From NCBI GenBank assembly GCA_002383485.1, contig DFYY01000036.1, positions 1-64,000 of the forward strand: a stretch of DNA of 64,000 nt. Direction: 5' to 3'. How positions within the stretch are numbered: position 1 is the stretch's first letter; every line of letters starts with the position of its first letter. This stretch comes from Bacteroidales bacterium UBA4070 (GTDB taxonomy: Bacteria; Bacteroidota; Bacteroidia; Bacteroidales; VadinHA17). The notes beneath the pieces are model-generated. The model had not been told where the DNA came from, did no database searches, and saw only the letters and a list, made by a program, of their open reading frames with translations. Made by a program: the position numbers and the translations under genes. Shown here in pieces: positions 42,232 through 51,429 of this stretch.

Positions 42232-42784
42232 TCCTGTCTCTGTTCTTCTTTATGAAGTCAGACCAGTTGTGGTAATCCTTCGAAGCAGCCGGCTTGCCGC
42301 TCTGGTAAAAATGACAGAGAGCGGCGCCCAGCGCATCGGTGGCGTCAAGCACCATCGACTCGCTCCGGAATTCAAGAATAGTCTTCAGCATCGTGGCTAC
42401 CTGCGCCTTGCTGGCCTGCCCGCGGCCGGTAATTGACATCTTGATCATTCTCGGGGCATATTCAAACACCGGCAGATCACGGTATAGCGCCGCTGCTATT
42501 GCGGCACCCTGTGCACGCCCCAGCTTGAGCATGCTCTGTACATTCTTCCCGAAGAAAGGAGCCTCTATGGCAAACTCATCCGGGTGGTGAAGGTCAATGA
42601 GCCCGAGAGTCTGCTCAAAAATGGTGCGGATCTTACGGAAATGATCATCCTGCTTGCGAAGGTCAATGATGCCAAGCGTTATGAGCGAGGGACTTCTTCC
42701 GGTAACACTTATCAGACCGTAACCGGTCACAGTGGTGCCGGGGTCAATCCCCAGAATAATACGCTCAGACCGCTGCTCCTTCAC
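42221..42784 (-). CDS. ruvC: Holliday junction endonuclease RuvC
   Basis: Cuts Holliday junctions symmetrically as a dimer with RuvAB. The 187-residue protein has the RNase H-fold catalytic set: ILGIDPGTTVTGYG (first Asp), FAIEAPFFGKN (Glu), and the C-terminal ATDALGAALCH (Asp pair/His). The GTG at 42784 overlaps the stop of the S41 protease gene and gives the standard MK-E-R-IILGIDPG start; the upstream in-frame ATG adds 21 residues read out of the protease gene. The 3' end overlaps comF on the other strand. Confidence 0.93.
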   Translation of the reverse strand: MKEQRSERIILGIDPGTTVTGYGLISVTGRSPSLITLGIIDLRKQDDHFRKIRTIFEQTLGLIDLHHPDEFAIEAPFFGKNVQSMLKLGRAQGAAIAAALYRDLPVFEYAPRMIKMSITGRGQASKAQVATMLKTILEFRSESMVLDATDALGAALCHFYQSGKPAASKDYHNWSDFIKKNRDRIKE

Positions 42785-44118
42785 TTCATGAACGGTTGCG
42801 GCGGAGCCATGAAGAGCTCTGTAGGCAGCTGATTCCCCTCTGACCATACGCGGTTTCGCCTGACCGGCAGTGCGGGAGCTGATTTTGTTCCTTCCAGTAC
42901 ACCTATGGCTGCCTTCAGCGATGCCTCCTCTGGATCACCGAAATCCCTTGTTATGTCATCAGCAGCTTTTACATCAGGCAGGATGCCATCATAGAACCGT
43001 CCCTGATCCTGCGCGTTCAGGTACTCGAAGGTGATGGGAGCAAAGACATATTCATAATCGGGTTCCGGATCACTCTGTGACGGGAAGGGGAAACCCCAGA
43101 TATTCATCCCGGCTGGTTTGCCGTGGGTAGTGTCACCCACAATCTTGACATCGACATAAGGCCTAAGGCTGTTTATTACCACCTCGCTGGCCGAGGCCGA
43201 ACTGCGGGTGGTGATGAAGACAACCCGGTCAAGGCCAAGCGGGCTCGGCGTCCTGACGAAATTATAACTCTCATTCCATTCCGGTCCCACGAGATTGTTG
43301 TAAATCAACTTGTAACAGACTTTCGTGGTGTCATTCCATGTCAGAACAAGACTTGACAGCTGCTGTGCTATATCCATGTAACCGCCGGTATTGTAACGTA
43401 GGTCGATGATAAGATCCGTGACATTGTCAGCCTTGAACTGTTCAAAGGCGTCATTCAGTTCCTGCTCTGACGGCTCGATAAAGGTTTCGAAAGCCAGGTA
43501 ACCGGTCTTGCCACCCGCAAGGTCAAGTGTTTTTGCCGCAGTAACTGAGTTGATGGTGAAACTCGATTTGGTGGAGTTGTAAGTCACCTCCGTTCCGTCA
43601 GGCTTTTGAAACTTGAACTTGTTGGTCACCCCTGCCGTTGAAGGACCCATGAGGTTATTGTATGCCGTGTTGTCGCCTGAGATGAAAATGGGCGCAACGG
43701 GAGTGTCATTTATCTCTTTGACAATCCATCCTCTCCTGACCCCCTGGGGCCACAGATCGGATCCTTCGTACAGGGTAACCACCCTGACATTGTTTGCCTG
43801 GTCAAGGCTCATCCTGATCCCGTGACCAACAAAGCTTCCCTGCATTGACGCCATAAAGCTTTCATAATCCGCGACAAAGCTCCATGGGTCTCTCTGCTTG
43901 TACCTGAGCGCTTCGAGGATCTCCTCAGGACTGTCATAATCAGAGACTTTTACCGTAGGCATCGTATTATACCAGAGATACACATACTTCATGAGATCAT
44001 AGAGTCCGTCACGGGCTCTCTCCTCCATTGTATATTCATCAACCGGATCCGGCGGATCCTTCTTGCATCCCATGAGCGCAGTGATCAACAGGAGTGATAT
44101 GATAGTTATCTTTTTCAT
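42781..44118 (-). CDS. S41 family C-terminal-processing-like peptidase, lipoprotein
   Basis: A 445-residue envelope protease. Signal residues 1-17 end LMGC (lipobox Cys18). An N-terminal helical region (about 30-95) is followed by a PDZ-like domain (about 95-195), then the S41 catalytic domain with DLIIDLRYNTGGY. The nucleophile motif is TRSSASASE and the Lys motif is GDTTHGKPAG, so the Ser/Lys dyad is intact. The S41 domain has the typical strand order. Substrates are unknown. It overlaps ruvC by four bases and follows the EamA transporter gene by 46 bases. Confidence 0.9.
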   Translation of the reverse strand: MKKITIISLLLITALMGCKKDPPDPVDEYTMEERARDGLYDLMKYVYLWYNTMPTVKVSDYDSPEEILEALRYKQRDPWSFVADYESFMASMQGSFVGHGIRMSLDQANNVRVVTLYEGSDLWPQGVRRGWIVKEINDTPVAPIFISGDNTAYNNLMGPSTAGVTNKFKFQKPDGTEVTYNSTKSSFTINSVTAAKTLDLAGGKTGYLAFETFIEPSEQELNDAFEQFKADNVTDLIIDLRYNTGGYMDIAQQLSSLVLTWNDTTKVCYKLIYNNLVGPEWNESYNFVRTPSPLGLDRVVFITTRSSASASEVVINSLRPYVDVKIVGDTTHGKPAGMNIWGFPFPSQSDPEPDYEYVFAPITFEYLNAQDQGRFYDGILPDVKAADDITRDFGDPEEASLKAAIGVLEGTKSAPALPVRRNRVWSEGNQLPTELFMAPPQPFMK

Positions 44119-44164
44119 GATTGCCTTATTTTATGCAAAAGTAGCAAAAATTATGCCTGATGTT

Positions 44165-45049
44165 TCAAACCCTTGCACTCCTGTTCTGCCAGATCACGCT
44201 TGCGATGATCAGAAGCAGTCCGGGCGGTGTAGTAAAATAGACCGGTTCGTCAATGATGAAATGCAGCAGTATCAGTGATACAAACGGTGCGAAATAGATC
44301 AGGTTGCTCACCCTGTCAGTTGTCTCGGAGAGTTGCAGGGCCTTGAGCCAGAGCCAGAAGGTGATCCCCATCTCGAAGAATCCGCAGTAGACTGATGCAG
44401 CGATCCCTTTCTGACTTACAGGTTCGGAAAATGAGCCCGTGCCGGCCATCAGGATGAGCATATAAAATGATCCGAACAGGAAGCTTGTAAAAAGCTTTAC
44501 CGATTCGTCCCGCTTATCGCGTACGTTCAGCACGAAGTAAAGGGCCCACAACACTCCGCTGACGAGAGCAAGGATGACGCCCAGGGTGTCTGAGCGTCCC
44601 GGATTCAGGGGTGCGCCCTGTGATGCGATGATATATACCCCGACGAGGCTCACCGCAAGGGCGATGAAGCTTCGTCCCGGTATGCGCTGACCAAGCAGCG
44701 GGATGGAGAAAAAGACAAGGATGATGGGCCAGATCATGTTTATCGGCTGTGCCACCTGCCCCGGAAGCCTGCTGTAAGCAGTGAGCAGTATCAGATAATA
44801 GCCCACCGGGTTGATCAGCCCGAACAGTGCAGACCACATCAGATCTCTCCGGGTGGTCTCCTTCAGCAGGCATAGCTTGCCGGTCATCAGCATGATCACA
44901 AAGAGAACGGCCGTGGAGACCAGGGTGGTGATACCCAGCATTGTCACTATGCTCAGCTCTGACAGGGCTATCTTGAAGGCTGTTGGTATTGTTCCCCAGA
45001 GCAGCACTGAGAGAGCGGCATAGATATATGCCTGCTTGCCGTGTTTCAT
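44165..45049 (-). CDS. EamA/DMT superfamily transporter
   Basis: A 294-residue inner-membrane transporter of the drug/metabolite family with ten membrane helices in two EamA repeats. The first starts IYAALSVLLWGTIPTAFKIAL (residues 9-29) and the second begins around LGVILALVSGVLWALYFVLN (about 150-170). Both show the W-G/A-x-x-F pattern typical of the repeat. It probably exports or exchanges small metabolites; no substrate can be named. The start codon lies five bases after the serS stop, so it is in the serS transcript. Confidence 0.9.
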   Translation of the reverse strand: MKHGKQAYIYAALSVLLWGTIPTAFKIALSELSIVTMLGITTLVSTAVLFVIMLMTGKLCLLKETTRRDLMWSALFGLINPVGYYLILLTAYSRLPGQVAQPINMIWPIILVFFSIPLLGQRIPGRSFIALAVSLVGVYIIASQGAPLNPGRSDTLGVILALVSGVLWALYFVLNVRDKRDESVKLFTSFLFGSFYMLILMAGTGSFSEPVSQKGIAASVYCGFFEMGITFWLWLKALQLSETTDRVSNLIYFAPFVSLILLHFIIDEPVYFTTPPGLLLIIASVIWQNRSARV

Positions 45050-45054
45050 GAGTG

Positions 45055-46329
45055 TCAGCTGATGAGGTCAAACCCGGTATAGGGTACCAGGACGGCAGGG
45101 ATCTTAATTCCTTCGGGTGACTGGTTGTTTTCAAGCAGTGCTGCCACTATACGCGGTAACGCCAGTGCACTGCCGTTGAGTGTGTGGCAAAGGGTTGTCT
45201 GTTTGGCACCTTTCTCCCTGAACCGGCACCTGAGCCTGTTGGCCTGGAAGCCCTCGAAGTTGGATGTTGAACTCACCTCCAGCCAGCGCTGCTGTGCTGC
45301 AGACCATACCTCGAAGTCATATGTCATGGCTGAGGTGAACGACATGTCTCCCCCGCATAGCCTTACAATGCGGTAGGGCAGTTCAAGCTTCGCAAGCAGA
45401 CTCTCCACGTGTTTCACCATCTCCTCCAGTGCCTCATATGACTTGTCAGGATGGGCAATCTGCACTATCTCAACCTTGTCGAACTGATGCAGCCTGTTGA
45501 GACCCCTGACATGCGCGCCCCATGATCCTGCCTCGCGACGGAAACAGGGGGTGTATCCCACGTTCTTCACCGGAAGCTCGGCAGCATCAAGGATCACATC
45601 ACGGTAAATATTAGTAATAGGTACCTCTGCAGTAGGAATCATATACAGATTGTCTATGCCGACATGGTACATCTGCCCTTCCTTGTCAGGGATCTGACCC
45701 GTACCAAAGCCCGAATCCTCATTGACAACGATGGGTGGTTCTATCTCGCGGTATCCGGCCCTGCCTCCCTCATCAAGGAAGAAGTTGATCAGCGCCCTCT
45801 GGAGCCTCGCCCCCTTTCCTTTGTAGACCGGGAACCCGGCACCTGTTATCTTGATGCCAAGGTCGAAGTCAATGATATCATATTTCTTTATAAGATCCCA
45901 GTGGGGTACGGCTCCTCCGTGCAACTGCGGGATCTCTCCGCCGCTGCGGACTATGACGTTATCTTCCGCGCTCTTCCCCGGTGCAACCATCTGATGTGGC
46001 AGGTTCGGCAGCTTCACCAGCTCGGCCTGCATCTGCCCGGTGACCTCCTCAAGAGTGTCGGCAAGCTGCTTCTGCTTATCCTTCATCGCACCTATGCCAA
46101 TGCGTGCTGACTCAGCTTCAGCCTTCCTGCCCTCCTTCATCATGGCGCCTATCTCACGCGAGAGACTGTTCAGCCCGGCCTGGATTGAGTCGCTCTCAGT
46201 CTGTAGCTCCCTGCGACGACGATCGAGATCAAGGACAAGAGCGACTGTCGCGGTTGCATCGAAATTTTTGACTTTCAGCCTCTCGATCACAAATGAAGAC
46301 TGCTCACGGATCAGATTGATGGTTAACAT
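45055..46329 (-). CDS. serS: Seryl-tRNA synthetase
   Basis: Charges tRNA-Ser and tRNA-Sec with serine. The 424-residue class II synthetase has the N-terminal antiparallel coiled coil (about residues 30-105) and the class II core. Motif 2 lies around GYTPCFRREAGSWGAHVRGLNRLHQFDKVEI, read here in two parts: CFRREAGSWG and RGLNRLHQF. Motif 3 is in LPRIVAALLENNQ, close to the C-terminus. The length is standard. It lies downstream of rplU-rpmA, behind a terminator hairpin, in the order L21-L27-SerS common in Bacteroidota. Confidence 0.95.
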   Translation of the reverse strand: MLTINLIREQSSFVIERLKVKNFDATATVALVLDLDRRRRELQTESDSIQAGLNSLSREIGAMMKEGRKAEAESARIGIGAMKDKQKQLADTLEEVTGQMQAELVKLPNLPHQMVAPGKSAEDNVIVRSGGEIPQLHGGAVPHWDLIKKYDIIDFDLGIKITGAGFPVYKGKGARLQRALINFFLDEGGRAGYREIEPPIVVNEDSGFGTGQIPDKEGQMYHVGIDNLYMIPTAEVPITNIYRDVILDAAELPVKNVGYTPCFRREAGSWGAHVRGLNRLHQFDKVEIVQIAHPDKSYEALEEMVKHVESLLAKLELPYRIVRLCGGDMSFTSAMTYDFEVWSAAQQRWLEVSSTSNFEGFQANRLRCRFREKGAKQTTLCHTLNGSALALPRIVAALLENNQSPEGIKIPAVLVPYTGFDLIS

Positions 46330-46373
46330 AACAAATGGGTTTTTGTAAAAGGTGGGGTAAAATTAAAACAAAA

Positions 46374-46412
46374 ACTCCTGAAAAGTTGCGCATAAGCGTA
46401 ATTTTCAGGAGT
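46374..46412 (-). terminator. Rho-independent terminator after rpmA
   Basis: ACTCCTGAAAA (46374-46384) and TTTTCAGGAGT (46402-46412) form an 11-bp perfect stem. The inner bases TTGCGC/GCGTAA pair as well with one G-U. On the minus strand the hairpin is followed by a T-rich run. Confidence 0.8.
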
Positions 46413-46434
46413 CCTGTAAGGTTGTGATACTATT

Positions 46435-46695
46435 TTATTCTGCTGAGGGCTTAACCGAAACGTAAGATTTGTTGTCTCTTTTCTTTCTGAACTCAATGGT
46501 GCCGTCAACGAGGGCAAAGAGAGTATGATCCTTCCCCATTCCCACGTTGTCACCGGGGTTATGAGTGGTTCCGCGCTGGCGTACGATGATGCTGCCTGCC
46601 TTAACTGCCTGTCCTCCGAAGAGCTTGACACCAAGCCTTTTGCTTTCTGAGTCGCGGCCGTTACGTGAACTGCCTACACCTTTCTTGTGTGCCAT
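46435..46695 (-). CDS. rpmA: 50S ribosomal protein L27
   Basis: An 86-residue ribosomal protein at the peptidyl transferase centre. It starts MAHKKGVGSSRNGRDSES with the flexible N-terminus that reaches the tRNA ends, without the cleaved extension seen in Firmicutes. It continues VRQRGTTHNPGDNVGMG and ends with a strand rich in Lys and Val. It follows rplU by 29 bases in the usual L21-L27 operon. Confidence 0.96.
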   Translation of the reverse strand: MAHKKGVGSSRNGRDSESKRLGVKLFGGQAVKAGSIIVRQRGTTHNPGDNVGMGKDHTLFALVDGTIEFRKKRDNKSYVSVKPSAE

Positions 46696-46724
46696 ATCTT
46701 TGTCTTTTTACTGTTTATCGGTTA

Positions 46725-47225
46725 TTACTTATCCGTTTTTTTGGTGCTCTTTGCGGGTGCCTTTTTTACGGTCTCCTTTTTTTCAGCAGCTGCCTTGGGG
46801 GCGGCAGTCTTCCTTGCAGGAGCCTTCTTCACTTCAGCCTTTGCCTCTTCGGCAACGGGCGCTTCAGTTACTTTCTTTTCAGCCCTGGGTGCTGCTTTCT
46901 TCTTTTCTTCTCCGGCGGAACCGATGCTCAATACCTCTATCTGGGTAAAGTCCTGACGGTGACCGCTTCTCTTCTGATAGCCTTTTCTTCTCTTCTTCTT
47001 GAAGATAATGACCTTGTCACCTCTTACATGGGCAAGGACCTTGCCTTCAACCACGGTGTCAGCGATGACCGGTTCCCCTATGGTGACAGCTCCGTCATTA
47101 TCCAGCAGGAGAACTTTTTCAAAACTTACATTATCGCCTTCAGCTGCGTCGAGCCGGTGAACGAAGATCTTCCTTCCTTCTTCGACTTTGAACTGCTGAC
47201 CGGCAATTTCTACGATTGCGTACAT
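46725..47225 (-). CDS. rplU: 50S ribosomal protein L21 with a basic Ala/Lys-rich extension
   Basis: The first 102 residues are a normal L21 (MYAIVEIAGQQFKVEEG, then KKKRRKGYQKRSGHRQDFT). A further 64 residues (103-166), made almost only of Ala, Lys, Glu, Pro and Val with repeated KKAPA units, follow without a break. Standard L21 has about 103 residues. Similar tails exist in some Bacteroidota. The tail probably lies on the ribosome surface and may contact rRNA or other partners. I take ATG 47225; the upstream frame is not L21-like. The promoter box TATCTTTG lies at 47326-47319. Confidence 0.94.
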   Translation of the reverse strand: MYAIVEIAGQQFKVEEGRKIFVHRLDAAEGDNVSFEKVLLLDNDGAVTIGEPVIADTVVEGKVLAHVRGDKVIIFKKKRRKGYQKRSGHRQDFTQIEVLSIGSAGEEKKKAAPRAEKKVTEAPVAEEAKAEVKKAPARKTAAPKAAAEKKETVKKAPAKSTKKTDK

Positions 47226-47318
47226 TTTCAATCTCTCTTTTGTTACTCCGTGAGGCGGACATGCTCCTCTGTGCATGACTCTTCTGCAGGCCCCGCCGGA
47301 TCTCTGTTTTTCGGACTG

Positions 47319-47348
47319 CAAAGATATAAAAATTAACTTATTTGCAAA
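47319..47348 (-). promoter_or_regulatory. Promoter of rplU-rpmA
   Basis: On the minus strand TTTG (47348-47345) is followed after 18 bases by TATCTTTG (47326-47319), an exact -7 match with slightly short spacing. It leaves a leader of about 85 bases before rplU, long enough for an L21-type control structure; none was identified. Confidence 0.65.
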
Positions 47349-47424
47349 CCGGTCCGATTAATTTATCAGTATCTTACTGTGGATAAAAATTTCCCCGCTG
47401 CGGGTCTTGAAGAGTCTTATTATT

Positions 47425-47432
47425 TATATTTG
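47425..47432 (+). promoter_or_regulatory. -7 promoter element of the bifunctional nuclease gene
   Basis: TATATTTG matches TAnnTTTG exactly, 37 bases upstream of the ATG at 47469. No TTTG is found at 19-21 bases further upstream. Confidence 0.45.
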
Positions 47433-47468
47433 TCGTATCGGCCTGTCAGGCAGTAAACCTGGAATAAT

Positions 47469-48074
47469 ATGCAGAATAAGCTTATTCGTCTGAAAGTCAT
47501 AGGCATATCTTACAGCCAGACTCAGTCCGGCGCCTATGCCCTCATACTGGCGGAGGAAAACGGAGAACGTCGCATACCCATCATTATTGGCGGGTTCGAG
47601 GCTCAGGCCATTGTCATCAAGCTCGAGAACCTGGAGCCTCCACGGCCACTCACACATGACCTCTTCAGAAGCTTCGCGGAAGCCTGTGGTGTAACCGTGG
47701 AGCAGGTGCTTATCAATAAGCTTCGCGAAGGCATATTCTATTCCGAGATCCTGTGTACTGACGGTGAGAAAAGGTTCAGGATCGACTCCCGCACGTCGGA
47801 TGCCGTGGCGCTGGCTCTCAGATTTGAATGCCCGATCTTTATCGATCCCCAGATACTCAATGAAGCCGGCATAGTGATGGGTACAACCACCGATGAGGAA
47901 CAGAAGAAATCACCCGAACCGGTCACTGAAAAGAAACAGCCGGTAACCAGTGAGTACGGGGAGTTTACAGACGGTGAACTTACGGATATGCTCACCGATG
48001 CCATTGCCCGTGAAGATTATGAACAGGCTGCAGCCATACGTGATGAGATGGCACGAAGAAAAGGACAAGGATAA
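47469..48074 (+). CDS. Bifunctional nuclease (DUF151) with UVR motif
   Basis: A 201-residue protein. The DUF151 domain (about residues 5-135) is seen in LKVIGISYSQTQSGAYALILAEE, RRIPIIIGGFEAQAI and SRTSDAVALALRF. A linker rich in Lys, Pro and Glu leads to a C-terminal UVR helix pair (about 165-197, LTDMLTDAIAREDYEQAAAIRDEM). DUF151 proteins act on DNA or RNA in plants and bacteria, and the UVR motif contacts UvrB-type partners, so a role in nucleic-acid repair or turnover is likely. The GH97 gene begins 13 bases after the stop. Confidence 0.9.
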   Translation: MQNKLIRLKVIGISYSQTQSGAYALILAEENGERRIPIIIGGFEAQAIVIKLENLEPPRPLTHDLFRSFAEACGVTVEQVLINKLREGIFYSEILCTDGEKRFRIDSRTSDAVALALRFECPIFIDPQILNEAGIVMGTTTDEEQKKSPEPVTEKKQPVTSEYGEFTDGELTDMLTDAIAREDYEQAAAIRDEMARRKGQG

Positions 48075-48087
48075 AACCGGAGGAGAA

Positions 48088-50043
48088 ATGAGGATCTTAA
48101 TGATTTTAATTGCAGCAGGAGTGCTGATGCCGATGCCCCTGCTGTCGAAGGAGTACAATGTGAAATCGCCTGACGGCCGGACGGTCGTAACAGTGGAGGC
48201 CACAGGAGGGCTGTCTGTCAGCGTCAGATATGATAACAGGGAGATAATATCCGGGCTTACTCCCGGGCTGCAAATTGAGGGAATCAGTGTCCCGGGTCCG
48301 AAGCCGGCCATAACCCGCGCAGTGACATCATCCGTGAATGATGTACTTGTGCCTGTTGTTCCAAGGAAAAACAGCCGTGTGCCGGATGTGTATAACGCCC
48401 TGACACTAAGCTTCAGAGGCGGTGCTTCTGTTAACTTCCGTGTCTATGACGACGGTGTTGCGTACAGGTTTGCCACTGCCATGAAAGACAGTGTCACCGT
48501 GAAAAATGAACAGTTTGGATTCAGTCTCCCTGCCGGGACTAAGGCTCTGTACCCGCTCGAGAAAGGATTCATGTCACACAATGAGTGTACTTTCTATCCC
48601 GCCTCTATGGATACTGTAGGGAGCACCCACCTTGCCAGCCTTCCGGCACTTTTCACAACCGGTGGAACCAATATCCTTCTTACGGAAGCTGACATTCAGG
48701 ACTATCCCGGACTCTGGATCACCGGTGACGGACACGGCGGGATCACGGGTGTGCTGCCTGCATACCCTGCTGCAGTGAAGGCTCACAATGATCGTAATGT
48801 ATTTGTCACTGAGCGAAAGGATTACCTGGCTGTTACGTCTGGTACCCGCACCTACCCATGGCGCCTCTTCATCATCACACCTGACGATGCCAGCCTCGCG
48901 GAGAGCGAGATGGTCTACCGCCTCGGAGCGCCGCCGGCACCTGGGAGCGACTTCAGCTGGGTCAAACCCGGCAAGGTGGCCTGGGACTGGTATAATGCAA
49001 ATAACATCTTCGGGGTTGATTTCAGGGCCGGACTGAATAATGATACATATAAATATTATATAGACTTCGCCTCTGCAAATGGAATAGAGTATGTAATCCT
49101 GGATGAAGGATGGTATGTCCTGGGCCACGTACTTGAGCAGGCACCCGGATTTGACGTGCAGGAACTGTGCGATTATGCGGCCTCGAAAAATGTCGGCATC
49201 ATCCTCTGGGTGATCTGGAAAACATTCCTGGATCAGCTTGATGAGGCACTTTCTCAGTATGAGAAGTGGGGTGTGAAGGGGATCAAGGTCGATTTCATGC
49301 AGCGTGATGACCAGTGGATGGTCAATTACTATCATACTGTTGCCGCAAAGGCTGCAGAGCATAAAATGCTGGTAGATTTCCACGGAAGCTACAAGCCTGA
49401 CGGTATTGAACGAACATGGCCCAACGCTATTACCCGTGAGGGGGTTAAGGGGCTTGAGAACAACAAGTGGAGCGCGGAATGCAATCCTGAACATGACCTG
49501 ACGCTTCCTTTCACAAGGATGGTGGCCGGCCCGATGGATTACACTCCAGGAGCCATGGTCAACATGCAGAAGCGCGATTTCACACCGGTCTTCTACAGAC
49601 CTGCCAGCCAGGGTACAAGAGTTCACCAGATGGCGATGTACGTTATTTTTGAAAGCCCGCTGCAGATGCTTGCAGACAGCCCGTCCAACTATATGCGCAA
49701 CCAGGAGTGCACATCCTTCATCGCGGGGGTGCCCGTCACATGGGATGAGACCAGGGTGCTGGCCGCCGGCAAAGGCGACTTTATAGTCACTGCACGCAGG
49801 AACGGCTCAGCCTGGTACCTGGCAGCGATGAATGACTGGACTCCGTTCACTACAGAGGTTGAGCTGTCATTCCTGCCTGAAGGCAGCTACAGCATGGAGA
49901 TCTTCAGTGACGGCGTCAATGCAGACCGTCACGGGGAGGATTACAGGCACCTTAAGCAGGAGGTCACTGCAGGTGACAGGCTGCAGATAAATCTGGCCCC
50001 TGGCGGTGGATGGGTGGCAAAGATCTCACCTGCAGGCAAATAA
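48088..50043 (+). CDS. GH97 family glycosidase
   Basis: A 651-residue secreted hydrolase. The signal peptide (residues 1-20, ending LLSK) is followed by the N-terminal beta-supersandwich (about 25-290). The barrel contains VAWDWYNANN, YVILDEGWY, GIKVDFMQRDDQ, and NAITREGVKG. After AGPMDYTPGA comes the C-terminal beta domain. GH97 contains inverting alpha-glucosidases (SusB) and retaining alpha-galactosidases. The Asp of KVDFM occupies what I recall as the nucleophile position in the retaining group, so an alpha-galactosidase-like specificity is favoured but not certain. A good RBS (AGGAG) precedes ATG 48088. It is not next to susC/susD genes, and the TonB receptor of this window is 44 kb away. 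Confidence 0.88.
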   Translation: MRILMILIAAGVLMPMPLLSKEYNVKSPDGRTVVTVEATGGLSVSVRYDNREIISGLTPGLQIEGISVPGPKPAITRAVTSSVNDVLVPVVPRKNSRVPDVYNALTLSFRGGASVNFRVYDDGVAYRFATAMKDSVTVKNEQFGFSLPAGTKALYPLEKGFMSHNECTFYPASMDTVGSTHLASLPALFTTGGTNILLTEADIQDYPGLWITGDGHGGITGVLPAYPAAVKAHNDRNVFVTERKDYLAVTSGTRTYPWRLFIITPDDASLAESEMVYRLGAPPAPGSDFSWVKPGKVAWDWYNANNIFGVDFRAGLNNDTYKYYIDFASANGIEYVILDEGWYVLGHVLEQAPGFDVQELCDYAASKNVGIILWVIWKTFLDQLDEALSQYEKWGVKGIKVDFMQRDDQWMVNYYHTVAAKAAEHKMLVDFHGSYKPDGIERTWPNAITREGVKGLENNKWSAECNPEHDLTLPFTRMVAGPMDYTPGAMVNMQKRDFTPVFYRPASQGTRVHQMAMYVIFESPLQMLADSPSNYMRNQECTSFIAGVPVTWDETRVLAAGKGDFIVTARRNGSAWYLAAMNDWTPFTTEVELSFLPEGSYSMEIFSDGVNADRHGEDYRHLKQEVTAGDRLQINLAPGGGWVAKISPAGK

Positions 50044-50058
50044 ACCGGGAGAAAAATC

Positions 50059-50853
50059 ATGAAGCAATACCTTGACCTGCTGAGCCATGTCATGGAACAT
50101 GGCATTGAAAAGAGAGACCGTACCGGTACCGGTACCCTCAGCACCTTTGGTTACCAGATGCGGTTTGACCTCTCTGAAGGGTTCCCGCTGATGACTACAA
50201 AGAAGCTGCACCTCAAATCAATCCTATATGAGCTGCTATGGTTCCTCAGCGGCAGCACCAACGTCCGCTACCTTCAGGAAAAAGGGGTGAGGATCTGGAA
50301 TGAATGGGCTGATGCCGACGGAAACCTCGGCCCGATATACGGCTTCCAGTGGCGCTCATGGCCTGCTGCCGATGGCAGGACAATAGACCAGGTCAGCGCT
50401 GTGGTTGATTCCATTAAGAGGAATCCCGACTCACGCAGACACATCATATCCGCATGGAACGCAGGCGAAATAGAGAAGATGGCCCTCCCTCCGTGCCATA
50501 TCCTCTTCCAGTTCTATGTAGCCGGCGACAGACTCTCCTGCCAGCTCTATCAGCGTAGTGCCGACATTTTTCTGGGAGTACCATTCAACATTGCATCCTA
50601 TGCCCTGCTTACACTTATGATGGCACAGGTTACGGGATACAAACCAGGCGAATTCATCCACACACTGGGAGATGCACATATATACCTCAATCATATTGAC
50701 CAGGTAAGCCTGCAGCTCACCCGTGATCCGAGGCCACTGCCCCGGATGACTGTCAACAAAGAGGTTGACGATATACTGAAGTTTAAATATGAGGATTTTG
50801 TCCTGTCTGATTATAATCCGCACCCTGCCATAAAAGGCGAAATATCTGTCTGA
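50059..50853 (+). CDS. thyA: Thymidylate synthase
   Basis: Methylates dUMP to dTMP with 5,10-methylenetetrahydrofolate. The 264-residue protein shows the N-terminal RTGTGTLSTFGYQMRFDL (about residues 21-38) and WRSWPAADG. The nucleophile motif is LPPCHILFQFYV (cysteine near residue 146), followed by the dUMP-binding SADIFLGVPFNIASYALL. The E. coli-type length is exact. It is followed after one base by folA, which regenerates its folate, in one transcript. Confidence 0.96.
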   Translation: MKQYLDLLSHVMEHGIEKRDRTGTGTLSTFGYQMRFDLSEGFPLMTTKKLHLKSILYELLWFLSGSTNVRYLQEKGVRIWNEWADADGNLGPIYGFQWRSWPAADGRTIDQVSAVVDSIKRNPDSRRHIISAWNAGEIEKMALPPCHILFQFYVAGDRLSCQLYQRSADIFLGVPFNIASYALLTLMMAQVTGYKPGEFIHTLGDAHIYLNHIDQVSLQLTRDPRPLPRMTVNKEVDDILKFKYEDFVLSDYNPHPAIKGEISV

Positions 50854-50854
50854 G

Positions 50855-51343
50855 ATGATCACCATAATAGTAGCCACTGACCGTAACAACGGGATCGGTT
50901 ATAACAACAGCCTGCTGGCTCATTTGCCCGGCGATCTTAAGAGGTTCAGGGAGATCACCATGGGCCATTGCCTTATCATGGGCAAGAAGACCTGGGAGTC
51001 ACTCCCCGTCAGACCACTCCCCGGAAGAAAGAATATTGTTCTCACTGACAATGAACTCGACTGTTTTGACTGCGCTGCCACGGCCAGGTCGCTGGAGGAA
51101 GCGGTGCAGTTATGTGAACCCGGGAAAGAGATATTCATCATTGGTGGCGGATCTGTTTACCGGCAGTTCATGCCTATGGCTGACAGGCTTATGGTGACAC
51201 ACATAGATGCTGAGTTCGAGGCAGATACGTTCTTTCCTGAGATCAACCCTGATGAATGGTATATCTCTGAACAGGAGGATTACCTCTCCGACGAACCCGG
51301 TGAACTGAGCTTTTCCTACACAACATATCTCAGGCGGAGGTAA
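50855..51343 (+). CDS. folA: Dihydrofolate reductase
   Basis: Reduces dihydrofolate to tetrahydrofolate with NADPH. The 162-residue protein has IIVATDRNNGIGYNNSLL, the folate-site segment LPGDLKRFREIT (acidic Asp), the NADPH loop MGKKTWESLP and LPGRKNIVLT, and IFIIGGGSVYRQFM. It follows thyA by one base, the usual folate-cycle pairing. Confidence 0.96.
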   Translation: MITIIVATDRNNGIGYNNSLLAHLPGDLKRFREITMGHCLIMGKKTWESLPVRPLPGRKNIVLTDNELDCFDCAATARSLEEAVQLCEPGKEIFIIGGGSVYRQFMPMADRLMVTHIDAEFEADTFFPEINPDEWYISEQEDYLSDEPGELSFSYTTYLRRR

Positions 51344-51429
51344 CTTTTTTTTTCTCCGTCCGTTAAACCGTTAGTGTTCTCTACCGTCAAAGAGACACAG
51401 AATCTGAAGAACACTTAACAAACCATTGT

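Noticed and set aside
48574..49626. Minus-strand open frame of 350 codons
   Set aside because: Antisense shadow of the GH97 gene. Composition (many Cys, Ile, His) is typical of reverse-frame artefacts.
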